A stretch of 64,000 nt of DNA from Arcuatula senhousia (Eukaryota; Mollusca; Bivalvia; Mytilida; Mytilidae), in assembly GCA_963971305.1 (NCBI GenBank), contig OZ020303.1, positions 59,396,867 through 59,460,866 of the forward strand, written 5' to 3'. The notes below the pieces were generated by a model that worked only from the letters and a program-made list of their open reading frames with translations, did not search any database and was not told the DNA's origin. A program made the position numbers and the translations under genes. Numbering within the stretch: the first letter of the stretch is position 1; every line of letters starts with the position of its first letter. Positions 11,101 through 26,100 of this stretch are shown piece after piece.

Positions 11101-14100
11101 CTTTTCCTGGGGTATCAAATTTGGTGGGTCAAGGCCACCCACGAAAAAAAACGAAAATTGATACCCCACAAATAAAAATGAAACCACAGTAGATAGTATC
11201 AAAATGGAAAGTACACAATATTCTATATATATATATATATTCTAGTACCTTCTGGCATAAAATCCCTCAATGCTTCAGGAACTATCACTCCATCTTCTAC
11301 TTGGTTATTTTCTAAGATGGCACATATAACTCTAGTAGTGGCACACATTGTGGCATTCAACATGTGAACATATTCAGCCTTAAAATAAGAAAGGAGAACA
11401 ACAAAATTAATGAAAAGTATAATGACAAATTGGTCATATTTTGTAAAATAAGAAAAAAAATTAGGGTGTTAAATTAAAAGATATAAATATATCATTGACA
11501 AATTTTTTTTTCAAAAAAGCCTCAAATTTACCACCTTTCAGACCAAAATTTTGATTAAATTTTTTTTAAGAGGTCATCTTTTACCTACACATTTATAACT
11601 CTAGCAGAATCACTGAGACCCCATGCCGATGTTGTATACTCAATACCAAGAGACTTTGATCAATAGTCACAGAGAAAATTTGTTTCCTTATCCGTAAGAA
11701 AGTAAATGCTCTTGTGATGAATAATAATGTTCATGATCTTTTTCATATTACCATGTGAAGTCTATATACCGTATAGTGGAAAATTTTCCTGAGGTTCTAA
11801 TTTTCGCCTTATTCGAAATTCCGGAGGAATCGTTTTAAAAAATAAACGATTGCTTAAGTTTACATACTATGTATTTTACACACTTTATTCTGTAAATGCA
11901 AAAAATTAAGACTGCTTAGATTAAACATCCCTCTCTTGGATACAAATCGTGAAATTTGCAACTCGCTAAAATTACCTGCTATACGGTACATATATATATA
12001 CAAACTTAAATTCATCAACAAACACATACCTCTTGGTTCATCTTTTTAACTTGTCCATATCTGACTTTTAATCTTCTAGCTTGATAATCTAGACAATTTG
12101 AACAGGAAACCAGTTCTCTGAAGGCACCAGATCCAGGGAACCAGGCTTCTAAATCTAACTTCTTTGAAGCAGCATGATTTAATGCTCCTGTAAAAGACCA
12201 TCATACCATTATACGTCCACAATTTTTTGCGGTTGTATAAAAACTGATATACTGTAAAAGTGAATCTTCACAGGGTTTCAAGTTTTTATGTATAAAATTT
12301 TCAGAGAATTTAAATGGCAAAAAGATTGACACATGAAATAAAAAAAAATAAGCCAAGCAGGGCAAACATTCTTATAATGATACCATTCTTTGGTAACATT
12401 TTCATGGATTTTGCAAAGAAAATTGTTTTTTTAGAATTACTTTTTTTTCCTTTGAAACTTCTTAAAATGGGTCAAAGACAGAAATGGCCGGATTTCGTTT
12501 AAAAGGAAGTATATGAGCCACAGACCTGAAATCAGATCCCACTTTATGGGAGCCTATGCTGATGCTTCATACCAAATATCAAGAGGCTGTGATTAGTACA
12601 TGTAGTTGCTGAGAAAACTGTTAAGAAAACTTTCTATAATTGGACATTTATGTCAAAAATTAACTAAGTAAGTAAACAGGAAGTAGGTGAGCAACAGACC
12701 TGAAATCGAATCCCAACTTATGGGAGCCTACACTGATGCTGCATACCAAATATCAAGAGGCTGTGATTAGTTGTTGCTGATAAAACTGTTACAAAAAATT
12801 TCTATAATTGGACATTTTTGTCAAATATAATTAAGTCGATTAACAGGAAGTAGGTGAGCGACAGACCTGAAATCGTTTAACACCTTATGGGAGCCCATGC
12901 TGATGCTGCATACCAAATATCAAGAGGCTGTGATTAGTAGTTGCTGAGAAAACTGTTACGAAAGTATTTTCTCCGCCCGCCCGCCCCACATTCACCATTT
13001 TAAAACCCGGATTTTCACTAGTGAAATCCGTCCAAAAATTGATTTAGATTCATTATATGAAAACTGCAAAAATTGATACCCCATTATGTTCCTAAAACAA
13101 ATTTGTACATCAGAAACAAAGAACATGTCATAAATTCAACATTTTTTAATGTTAATCATATTCATTGTTGGTAAGATTCTTAACTTACGTAAATTGTTAC
13201 CTATCCAGGGGCAGGTCCAGAAAAGAACTAAATGGGGGAAAGGTTCTAGGTAATTTTTGTCTAAAATCTGAATAAAAACAAGAACAGAATTCCTGGGTCC
13301 CCCGCCCAGTGTCTAAAATTCTAAGTCAGCCTGCTTAACAGACCTGAAAACACATCACACCATATGAGACCACTACCAAAAGCCAAGGCTTACCAAACCA
13401 GGCGAAGTGGGCGAAAAAGTCGCCCTGAAAAGTTAAATTTTGCCTTTGTAATGTCACAGGGAGAAGTTGAAGTCGCCTTCTAAAATCGCGGTAATTGCCG
13501 ACATTTCCCGTTTCTTTAAAAGATTAAACAAAGCTACCAGTTTATTTGGTCATTTTACCTATCCCGGAGCTAATTAACAACCTGTCATGATGTCCTGTCA
13601 CTGTTAATTACCAAATTCAAAATTTTATTATTTTGTTAATAAACCAATTAGCGCCCAAGCCCGACGTTGATAGTCGGCTTGTACACCAAACTTGTTAATT
13701 AGATGGATCCAACTCCCAGTCATTAATTGGATTCCAGGATTGATAAAAACTTAATATTAATGTGATTTGTTCACAAAAAATTGACCAATTAACTGTAATT
13801 AATCCTTATTATTCATTTTTAAAGGTAAATTTCTGAAGTTAAAGAAAAAAAATATTGAACAGAGTTATGCCCCTTTAAAATTAATAAATTTCTAAACTCA
13901 ATCTTTCTACACATACTTTTGTGTTCTTTTGCCATTAGTTCAAAGAATGATATAATTAAATAAAAATAAACACCAACAAAGAATTTGAGCATAATAATTA
14001 TTGCAAATTATTTTTTTCATTTAGAAAATCACCTTTCTGATTATTTTCAGAACCTCAGCTGGGTTTATATACCTTTTCCTAATTTTGAAATTTTCTCAAT

Positions 14101-17100
14101 ATGTCTGGAGAAATAACGATAAAATAAGTCATAAATATGTAATATTAAGACTAAAAAATAAATACATGTTGCATCAGCTATCTTTATAGTTATGCCATAA
14201 GGAATAACTTTACCATGACTAAAAAATACCACTTTTAATTTACTTATAAATAAAACTAATAGAGATTTCATATGTAAGAAATATAAAGCACTTTACAAAG
14301 TATTATTGTAGATTATTTAGTTAATTTGTTTCAACAGTAGTGTCACACGCCTCTCACTTCTCCCTTATTTGTTGTCATTTCTCCCTACTTGGCTCAGAGG
14401 GAGAAGTCACTTCTCCCTGTCATCCTGAAGTGTGGTGACCCCTGCAAAAGCTGCATACCAAATATCAAAAGTCTAAAAATAGTAATAGCTTAGAACTCTG
14501 TTATGAAAAATTATCATTTTTTACCCTTAAAAAATTCTAAGTCAGCTTGTTAAACAGGAAGTAGGTAAACGACAGACCTGAAAACTCATCCCACCATATA
14601 AGACCCATACCACCCCTACCAAAATTTTCATACTAAATATCAAAAGTCTACGAATAGTAATAGCTGAGAAATCTGTTCAGAAAAATTTCCATTTTTGACC
14701 CTTAAAAAATTCTAAGTTGGTAAGCGACAGACCTGGAAACACATCCCACCATATGGGACCACTACCTGAAGCTGCTTACTAAATATCAATTGCCTACAAT
14801 TAATAGTTTCTGAGAAATCTGTTAAGGAAAATAAAGAAGGAATGTGTCCATGGGACAAGGATGCCCCCGCTAGGCCCCAAACAGGAAGTAGATGTCTGAC
14901 ATATCTGAAAGTTGCTTCGGACGTACACAGTTTGTCATACTGAATTATCCTACCAAGTTTCAAATCATACCCATATATGGTTTCTGAGAAAAGCTTGACA
15001 GAAATTTTCAAGTTGATTTTCATAGATTTTCATATCGCCCTAGTCCCAAAGAGGGAGTAGATGTCCAACAGACCTGAAAGTCCCTTTTTCAAATCATTCT
15101 CATGTATGGTTTCTGAGAAAAGCTTGACGGAAATTTTCAAGTTGATTTTCATATCGGCTAGTCCCAAACAGGAAGTGGATGTCTGACAGACCTGAAAGTC
15201 GCTAAGGACATATAATAGTTTGTCATACTGAACCATCCTATCAAGTTTCAAATCATTCCCATGTATGGTTTCTGAAAAAAGCTTGACGGATATTCAAATG
15301 GACGTATGTACAGACATATGTACGAACGTATGGATACCAGTAATACTTAATGCCCCCCGACATGTCGCGGGGGCATTCAAAGTGTTACTGACAGACGAAT
15401 GGAAACTGGCATTTCTATGTCCCCGCTCAGTGTGGCAATAGGGGACAATTAGATTTTCTAGAAAGGGGGATCCACCTATGCCTACCTGAGACTATATTGA
15501 CTACCCTGTAAGGTATTCCTAATCTTTTGTTGAATTCTTCAGCATTATTTATCAGTTCATCGAACATTTCCCAAGATTTGTTGTCATGGGGAGAGGTCAA
15601 CACAAACTGTTCAACCTACAAAATAAAGATTGATTGGTTGATTAATATCTGTTTTCTGGTGCTGTTAGTACAAAATTAGAAATACATTCTATACTAAATA
15701 ATCATCTATGTCTAGTAAAAATTAAAGAAATCGTCCAAGAGAAAAATGGCTTGAAATTATTAAATAGAGAGTAAAGTAGCAACAGACCTGAATTGGAATT
15801 TTGCAATATCAAACTTTACAGTGTTGTTGCATTAAGTTTGTCATAGGGTTTTGTTTTTTCTTCCTTTACCAGATTTGACACACTTAATTGGAAATTGGCA
15901 GTTTGACAGGTGTGCTATGGCAGGCAGGAACCCCTTACTCTTCCAGATCACATGAGTTTACTCTCATTACGACTAGAGTTAGTGTTGTTAATTGATATTC
16001 AGTAGTTTTTGTGTTTCTGTGTTATATATATTGACTGTTTTTTGTCCTGTCCTTGTTTGTGTTTACTGGTTTTGTCTCTGCCCTTTCAGACTTTGACATT
16101 CGGATGCCCCATTGGTACATCTGCTTCCTGCATACCACAAATTTATTCTCCCTGTTCTGGATGCCTAAATTCACCATTTTAAAACCAAGTTTTTCCCTTT
16201 TGTTTCAAAATGTGATCAAAAATGGTTCTAAGATAGAAATAGCCAGAATTCATCTAACAGAAGGAAGGTGAGTAAATTTGTTCGGTTGTCAAATATGTCC
16301 AATGAATTTTCTACAAATATGAAAAGGTGTGCCGTTAAATTCAAACATTTGATGCTTACTACTCTTCTGTCTTTAAAAGAAGTCTGTACCTAAGTTTCTT
16401 TTTTTTCAAAATATGCAAATAACAAAATGCTAATCATGGAAGGCATGATTCTAACCTTTTCAAACTGATGTACTCTGAAGATTCCTCGTGTATCTCGCCC
16501 ATGTGATCCAACTTCCTGTCTGAAGCACGTCGAATAGCCAAGATATTTGATAGGCAGTTGGTCCGTGGGTATCCATTCATCTCTATGGAAGGCTGCTATA
16601 GGCTGTTCTGAGGTGGCAATTAAGTACTTTTCATCTATAGAATTCTCCTCCTGTTTTTCACTTCCCTTACCTACAACCTAAACAATAAAAAAAAAAGAAA
16701 TTTATGTTCATGAGACGTGTATCCCCCAATCAAATATGCTTTACTTATAGCACAGTAATAGCTTCTGTTTGAAAGGCCAAACCATGCAACAACATGCATC
16801 CCCTTTCCTTATCTACTCAAGGGCCATAGTGGAGAAAATCACCACTTTTGGGCATGTATTTAAACTGAATAATCTTTTTACATTCAAGTTTGTAAGTCCT
16901 GTAAATTAAAAGCACCAGATATCAAACATCACCTGAGTGGTAATTGACTATTGATCAATAGTTTGGTACTTAACACAAAACTATTCTTTAGTCTGAGAAT
17001 ATTCTCAACTCCCACAGTAAACACAATGAGTTGAGAATATTCTCAGACTAAAGAATTTTTTAAAGTTTTGTGGCCCTGGGGCCAGAGTCTTAAATCCTTC

Positions 17101-20100
17101 ATGCAGGCCCTCTTTCAACTTACACCCTACCTTATAAAGTTCCTCATCAAACTGTGCTAATTGTGCTACCTCCTGCATGACCTCTTTCCTCATAAAGAAT
17201 GGTGTGTACAGAGGCTGGTAACCCTTACTGTATAACATCTTCATAGATAAATTAATTAAAGCTTGCTCCAAAAATACTAATGGTCCCTAAAATAAAACAG
17301 GAAATTATTTAAACATAAACTTTAAATTTTTAAACAGAGAATACCTACATTTCATGTTTGTTATGTATCAATACTTAAGCAATATTTTTTTGTCAATTTT
17401 GAGACTGACATCAAATTTGAGGACTTACTTAACATTGTCCTTTTATGTTCCGGCTGTGGAAATAACATCATAATGTATTTATTAAAAATTCATAAAACTT
17501 TAAATTTTACAATAAATCACCTTTAAAAATAAATAAATTTAATCAGATTCTTTAGTACTCTAGATGAACAGACAGACAGAGATTATTTTGTCCAATATTT
17601 GTCCACCAACAAATAAACCATGAAGATCACATGAAATAAAAATGAAACTATATTTTTTTCCTTTCTGCCAATCAATATTCACCTTTAAGTAGTAACCCCT
17701 TCCACCTGCTGTGACTGATCCACGATCTCCATCGTATCCATCCACCATCACCACTAAATCAACATGTGAATACTTTTTCTTTGCCTGACAATCGCCCTCC
17801 ATTCTCACCACACCATTTTCATCCTAAAGTAAATCAAAAATTTTAAGTATACCCTATAGCGGGTAATGTTCACGGCATGCAAATTCCACGATTTCATACC
17901 AAATAACTAAGTTTTTTATATGCGGACATTTTTTTCGTGATCTAATTATATTCTCAAAACAAATTTACGTTGAATCTATTTTATGCGGGTTGCAAAATTT
18001 TGCGATAAAGAAATGGTCGCGAATAAAGTGAAAATTAAAACCTAGCAAAAATTTCCCGCTATACGATATATAAGAATGGTTCGTTTAAACTTTTAAAGTT
18101 GTTAAAGACAATAAATTGAATATGCAAATAACAAAATTTTGGTAATCCTGGTAGAGGGCACCTTCTAGATAAGTGTGTAAAGATTCAAGACAATTCCTCC
18201 AGTAGTTCAAGAAAAAAAGATTTTTAAACAAAAGTTTAAGGATGATTGATAATGACCAGGAGTGCAAAGTGATGACAATAGCTTATATGACCCTGCTTTT
18301 CCCTGCCCACCCAATACCAAATGTTCACTATTTCATAACCTTAATTTTCATGTTGTGAAATCTGGCAAAACATTGTTAGAAAGAATCATAAAAATCTGTA
18401 AAGTCAAAAATGGCCGGATTTCGTTAAACAGGAAGTAGGTGAGTGATAGACTTGAAATAGAATCCCACATTATGGGACCACACCTTGATGATGTATACCA
18501 AATTTCAAGTGGCTGTGACTAGTAGTTGTTGAGAAAACTGTTACACAAATTTCTTCCCCACCCATCGTCCATGAAATCCTGCCAAAAATACTAGTTTTAG
18601 CCTTTAAGTTGAAATAAATTTTCTTTCGGTATTTTTAAATTGAATTTCAACTTTTGAATATTAAACAATATTGTAGACCTACTTCATCATTACTGATTAT
18701 ACAGGACTCATGTAGATGGTTACCAATCTCCCGTAAGGAATCGTTTCTCTCTTTCTCATGTAGGTTCATAGATTCGTCATTCTTCTTCATCATGTTGTCA
18801 ATCAGTACCCGGATCTGTTTTATTTGTGTCACTGTGAATTTCTGAAAAGACGTAGATGGACAAAAACATAATAAATAGTTCATTAGGAGAAATAAAATTT
18901 CATTTTATATTTTAAAAGTCAGACCAGCTTTTACATTAATAAATGATTTTTTTTTTCCATTTCAAATATTAAAAGGAGTAGAGCCACGAAGGCCACAAAA
19001 TGGCCCAAAAATTCAACCTTGATAAATCTGCTTGTAGCTGCTGCATAAATGTTCATTAGTCTTTATATTTCATGAATTGTAATACTTTTTCCTTCAATTA
19101 TTTATCAATAAGGAGAATAGAGAGGTGAAAATAGACTATTTTGTGAAAAATTACAATTTGTGACAGTTTTCCTCGATTTTCATGTATAAATCGATGAAAA
19201 TGAATTGGGCCACACCTGTCGACCAAAATTATTTTGTGATAGAAATGTGTATTATGATACTTTAAATAAATTATCAAAAAATTACGATGGTCGAGGAATG
19301 TGGCCAATACTAATTTTGACGAAATATGCAGAGAAACCAATGAAAATGTGTGAAAAACGAGGAATTTTCAAATTTATGGCCTGTTTAAAGTCTCAAGGCT
19401 AAACCTGTGGTGTAAATATTTGGCTAAATCTTACAGATATGAAAAGTTTGTCCATACCTTAACATATTTTAGTTATTTTTTTTATAAGTTATAGTAGTTG
19501 AAAAAATAGTGAAAATACCGGGCCGATTTAGGGCCTTCGTGGCTCTACTCCTTTGCTGGGCTGCGTGAGTGAATTATCTTTACAAATTTCCTGCCCACCA
19601 GTTGCATTGCCCAGAAAATAATTATGTAATTTCAATGAGGTAACAAAAGTTTGGGGTAAATGATGTTCAGATTGATTCAAGTTTCCAACGAAAATAAAAC
19701 AATAATGTGCTTTCTGAGAATCAAAAATGTAAAAATTTTAAAAGACTTTTTTCTTAACCATATTAAAAAAAAAAATTTGGATTAAGTAAATCAATCATCC
19801 CATAATCACACGAAAGTAAGCAATTCAGGGGTCAAATTAAAATTTGAGAGCAATAGGTCATGGACTTTTTGAAGGATTAGGTAGAAAGTCCACCAGATTT
19901 TATAGAAAAAGTAGGCCTGGCTAGGAAAATAAATAATTTGAAAATTTACGTCGTCTCTTTTCTTGTATATTTTTGTACTAAGAAGACCAGATAAGTCAAA
20001 TCCAAGAATGATGTAAAGCAAGTAGACTTGTTTGTTTCTTTAATCTCTTACTCTAGAGAATAAATTGAAGGAATTATCTAAAACATAACATTACATTAAT

Positions 20101-23100
20101 TAATTTCTGATCCTGGATCATGAGAGTTACTATTTACATCTAAGCTTTTACAATACCTTCTTTAAATAGTTTTATCTGCTTAAGTACAAATACTGTGTAC
20201 GAATTTTAATTTGGTAAGTTTCAATTTTTGTACTTTTTTGTGGATCAATCAAATTTCTTAACAAAAGAAAAATTTTCAAAGTTTTGTAAAGATTAATTTC
20301 ATGAATTCATGAAGAAGTTAATTTTGCTGTTTCTAACAAGGGGTTGCAGCAAGTTGTGCTAAGCATACTACCACTAGACCAATCTGAAAAAGGTCAACAG
20401 GAAGTAGATGACCAACTGAATTGCAAAGGGGGCACTGTACTCATTATGCCTAAGCTGTATATCAAATTTGAAACCAATACCTTCAGCAGAAGTAAAAAAA
20501 AAGCTACGCCGAGCGCAGCATGATACGATAGCAACAAGTTGAACCCTGAACGTTGGAAGCCCAATATGGATAGTCCATTGCTTTGGTCACATGAAGCCCA
20601 TGGTGGACTTACAAAGACTTTTGACACATGCATCCTTTGATGGACTTAGAAATGCATTTTTGACACATATATATATTTATAATGACATCAACATCCAATA
20701 CAATAAGCCTTATTCATATACATGTATTAATTTACAATTTTGGCCCTTTGACCCCTAATTTCTCAAAAACAGTAAAAGATATTGCTAATCTGATAAAAAA
20801 CAATGAAGAAATTTTTTACAAGGAATCCAATGAAAAAAAGATTTTGAAAATGGGACCACAAATCAAAAAGTTTATTTTATGGGCGTGGCATGTCTTTAGC
20901 CCCCTGTAACAATGTAATGGTGAAATACATATCAAAATCATTGACACATTTAGTAGACAGAATTTAATGATGAATTCAATCCCAGGAGCCTGAATCGCTC
21001 ACCTTGTATTCGATGATACTTATATGCTGGATATTTTAACAAAGGACTGCTACTCTTTTAATGTTCTAAGGGAAACAACTCCTATCAAGAAAGGTCTTAC
21101 AACTTTGACCCCATTACATGATTTTTAGATCTTTATGTGCTTAACCATATGCAATTTAAATTTTTCAAATATCTTGTATTGTTTTCAAGATATAAGTCTT
21201 AAAAGAGCAAAATTAAAAAAAAAAAAAACAAGAAAAAGGGCAATAACTCCTACAACCATTGTAAAATCTTCTTCAAAACTTCAGGGCAGGTAGATCTTTA
21301 TGTGCTGATCATTATTATCCAAATAGAATTTAAATATCTGTTACCATTTTTGAGTAATTTGCAAAAAACTGCAACTTACCCTTATGTTCTATTTTTAGCC
21401 ATGGCGGCCATGTTTTTTGTCGAATCGAAATTTCGAACGATAATTTTGTAGACCACATACTACTGAACAACCCTACCAAGTTTCATTTCATTTGACTAAG
21501 CAGTTTCAGAGAAGAAGATTTTTGAAAAGTTGTACAAAAAACTGTGAAAATGGTCAATTTTTACAATCCAAGGGGTATAACTCCTAAAGGAACGATCCTA
21601 CATTTGTCCAACTTTGACTCTGTTACGACTTTTGTAGATCTTGGTGTGCTTAGTCATATGCAATTTAAATTTTTGAAATATCTTGTATAGTTTTCAAGAT
21701 ATAGGGCTAAATAAGTAAATTTTTTGAAAAAAATCAAGAAAAAGGGCAATAACTCCTACATCGGTTGTTGGATCTTCTTGAAAATTTCTGGGCAGGTAGA
21801 TCTTGAGGTGCTGATCACTTTTACCCTGCCAGAATTTTGATATCTGTTATGGTTTTTGGGTAATTTGCAAAAAACTGCAATTTACCCCTATGTTCTATTT
21901 TTAGCCATGGTGGCCATGTTTTTTGTCGAATCAAAATTTCGAACGATAGTTTAGTAGAGGACATACTACAGAACAACCCTACTAAGTTTCATTACATTTG
22001 GCCAAGCGAAAAGAAGAAGATTTTTGAAAAATTGAACGACGGACGACAGACGACGGACGACGGACGCCAAGTGATGGCAAAAGCTCACATTGCCTTCGGC
22101 AAGGTGAGCTAAAAAAGAATTTTCAAAATTGAATTAATAATAAACATTCTACAACAGTTTTGTCAATACACCCATTTTAGCCCTTTTAGGCCCTTTTTTC
22201 TAAAACAGTAAGGGCCACAAACCCCAAATACAAAACCAACATTCCTTTAGTGGATATAATCATCATATTGAAACTTTATAACAATTGGCAGGCCCAATAC
22301 AACTTAATTTTGGGTATAAAACTATTTTCCTTGACAAACTTTTAAAAATGGTGTTTTTGGCCCCTTTGACCCCTAATTTCTCAAAAATGGTAAGAGATAT
22401 TGCAAATCTGATTGAAAAACCCAGACAGGGATTTTCACAAGGATTCCAATGAAAAAAAGATTTAGAAAATCGGACCACAAATAAAATATGGTGTTTTTAG
22501 CCCCTTTGACCCCTATTTCCTCAAAAACGGCAAAAGATATTGCAAATCTGATTGAAAAATGCAGGCAAGGATTCTAATGAAAAAAAGATTTTGAAAATCG
22601 GACCAAAAACTAGAGGCTCCCAGGAGCCTGAATCGCTCACCTGATCTCTTATGCCAAAGTTTGAATAAATTCCACAAACTTTCAAGTTTACAAAGTTGCA
22701 AAACAATCCTTTCAGAAGTTTCAGAGAAGATTTTTGGAAATCAGTTTAAATTAATAGAAAAAAAACAGTTAAAGGGCAATAACTCCTACAAGGACCTTTT
22801 TATGCTGAACAAGAAAAGTTGCTTCGGATTTTCTCTATCTCTTATACTTTTCGAGTTATAAGCCAAAAACAATGGTCTGACCCCTCTGTTCTATTTTTAG
22901 CAATGGCGGCCATGTTGGTTGGTCGACATGTATATAATTCACAAACTTGGTAGAGGACATCCTAAAGATCAAGTGTACCAAGTTTCAAAGCAATCCCTTC
23001 AGTGGCTTCAGAGAAGAAGATTTTTGAAAATCAGTTAAAATTAATGGGGAAAAAAACAGTTAAAGGGGAATAACTCTTTAATGGCTGATTTGACAATTTT

Positions 23101-26100
23101 GACCCTGAATCATTTTGGTAGATCTGAATGAGCTTAACAATTTTGCAATGCTAACTTTTCCTCTAGCTCTAACGGTTTTCAAGATATTGTCTAAAAACTG
23201 CAAAAATGGTCAATTTTGACGATTAAAGGGCAATAATTCCTACAAGTAGTCGTTTCAAAATTTTGACCCAATGGAGAGATTTGTAGAGCTTATGATGCTG
23301 AACATGGTAGGTTGCTTCAGATTTTCCTTATCTCTTATACTTTTTGAGTTATAAGCCAAAAACAATGGTCTGACCCCCCTGTTCTATTTTTAGCAACGGC
23401 GGCCATGTTGGTTGGTGGACATGTATATAATTCCCAAACTTGGTAGAGGACATCCTAAAAATCAAGTATACTAAGTATCAATGCAATCCCTTTAGTAGTT
23501 TCAGAGAAGAAGATTTTTGAAAATCAGTGTAAATTCCTGGAAAAAAACAGTTAAAGGGGAATAACTCTTAAATGGCTGATCTGACAATTTAGACCCTGAA
23601 ATCATTTTTGTAGATCTCAATGAGCTTAACAATTCTGCAATGCTAACTATTCCTCTAGCTCTAACCGTTTTCAAGATATAGTCCAAAAATAGGGCATGTA
23701 ATGGGACATTAAATGATACCCCGCCACGTTATAATATCAAAAGTTCATAAAATTTGATTTCCAAGTGGCCTACATGTATCTTGAAAACTGTTTTTCAGAT
23801 CATGCTGAAGATTGAACTTGACCTGTATTTTATTGTACTCAATAGCTGTACAAAATATCATTTGAATCCCATGAAGACTTTTCAAGTTATTGGTCGGAAA
23901 CTCAAAATTTCATGAAATTTGATTTTTCAGAGTGGCCTATCTCGAAAACTATTTTTTGGATCATGCTGGAAATCAAACTTGACCTGTATTTTATTGTATT
24001 AAACAGCTGTGCAAAATATCATTCGAATCCTTTGACCTGTTTTCAAGTTATTGGTCGGAAATTCAAAATTTCATGAAATTTGATTTTTCAAAGTGGCCTA
24101 TCTCGAAAACTATTTTTTGGATCATGCTGGAAATCGAACTTGACCTGTATTTTATTGTACAAAACAGCTGTGCAAAATATCATTCAAATCCTTTGACACG
24201 TTTTCAAGTTATTGGTCGGAAACTCAAAATTTCATGAAATTTGATTTTTCAAAGTGGCCTATCTCGAAAACTATTTTTTGGATCATGCTGGAAATCAAAC
24301 TTGACCTGTATTTTATTGTACTTAACAGCTGTGCAAAATATCATTCAAATCCTTTAACGTGTTTTCAAGTTATTGGTCGGAAACTCAAAATTTCATGAAA
24401 TTTGATTTTTCAAAGTGGCCTATCTCGAAAACTATTTTTTGGATCATGCTGGAAATCGAACTTGACCTGTATTTTATTGTACTAAACAGCTGTGCAAAAT
24501 ATCATTCAAATCCTTTAACGCGTTTTCAAGTTATTGGTCGGAAACCTTCGGGGGACGGACAGACGGACAGACAGACGGACGGACGGACAGACACCGAAAA
24601 AAACTGAGGGTATAACATAATACCCTGCCACTTCGTGTGGCGGGGTATAAAAACTGCAAAAATGGTCAATTTTTATGAAACAAGAGGCTCCCAGGAGCCT
24701 GAATCGCTCACCTGGTATTGATGTTGACCCTATACTTTTGTAGAGCTAAATGAGCTGAACATTTAAGCAAGCAACAGCTTTTCTCTACCTGCAATAGTTT
24801 TCATTCTATAGGCCAAAAACACCATTTTTCACCTATAAGGGGCCATAACCCCTATAAGGAGTCATCTGACAACTTTGACCCTATGGAGACTTTTGTAGAG
24901 CTAAATGAGCTGAACATTTAAGCAAGCAACAGCTAATCTCTATCTGCAATAGTTTTCATTCTGTAGGCCAAAAACATGAAAAATCGCTTTTTTCAGGGGC
25001 CGTAACCCCTTTAAGGGGTCATCTGACAACTTCCACCCTATGGAGAATTTTGTAGAGCTAAATGAGCTGAACATTTAGGCAAGCAACAGCTAATCTCTAT
25101 CTGCAATAGTTTTCATTCTGTAGGCCAAAAACATGAAAAATCGCTATTTTTCAGGGGCCGTAACCCCTATAAGGGGTCATCTGACAACTTCGACCCTATG
25201 GAGAATTTTGTAGAGCTAAATGAGCTGAACATTTAAGCAAGCAACAGCTAATCTCTATGTGCAATAGTTTTCATTCTGTAGGCCAAAAACATGAAAAAAC
25301 GCTATTTTTCAGGGGCCGTAACCCCTATAAGGGGTTATCTGACAACTTCGGCCCTATGGAGACTTTCGTAGAGCTAAATGAGCTGAACATTTAAGCAAGC
25401 AACAGCTAATCTTTATCTGCAATAGTTTTCATTCTGTAGGACAAAAACATAAAAAAAAATCGCTATTTTTCAGGGGCCGTAACCCCTGTAAGGGGTCATC
25501 TGACAACTTCGACCCTATGGAGACTTTTGTAGAGCTGAATGAGCTGAACATTTAAGCAAGCAACAGCTAATCTCTATCTGCAATATTTTCATTCTTTAGG
25601 ACAAAAACATGAAAAATCTCTATTTTTCAGGGGCCGTAACCCCTATAAGGGGTCATCTGACAACTTCGACCCTATGAAGACTTTCGTAGAGCTAAATGAG
25701 CTGAACATTTAAGCAAGCAACAGCTAATCTCTATCTGCAATAGTTTTCATTCTGTAGGACAAAAACATGAAAAATCGCTATTTTTCAGGGGCTGTAACCC
25801 CTATAAGGGGTCATCTGACAACTTTGACCCTATGGAGAATTTTGTAGAGCTAAATGAGCTGAACATTTAAGCAAGCAACAGCTAATCTCTATGTGCAATA
25901 GTTTTCATTCTGTAGGCCAAAAACATGAAAAAATGGCTATTTTTCACCTTTTAGGGGCCGTAACCCCTATAAGGGGTCATCTGACAACTTCGTCCCTATA
26001 GAGACTTTTGTAGAGTTAAATGAGCTGAACATTTAAGCAAGCAACAGCTAATCTCTATCTGCAATAGTTTTCATTCTGTAGGCCAAAAACATGAAAAAAT

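Noticed and set aside
19098..19402. Two opposing frames of 65-80 codons
   Set aside because: They are mirror images produced by the foldback MITE at 18972-19554.
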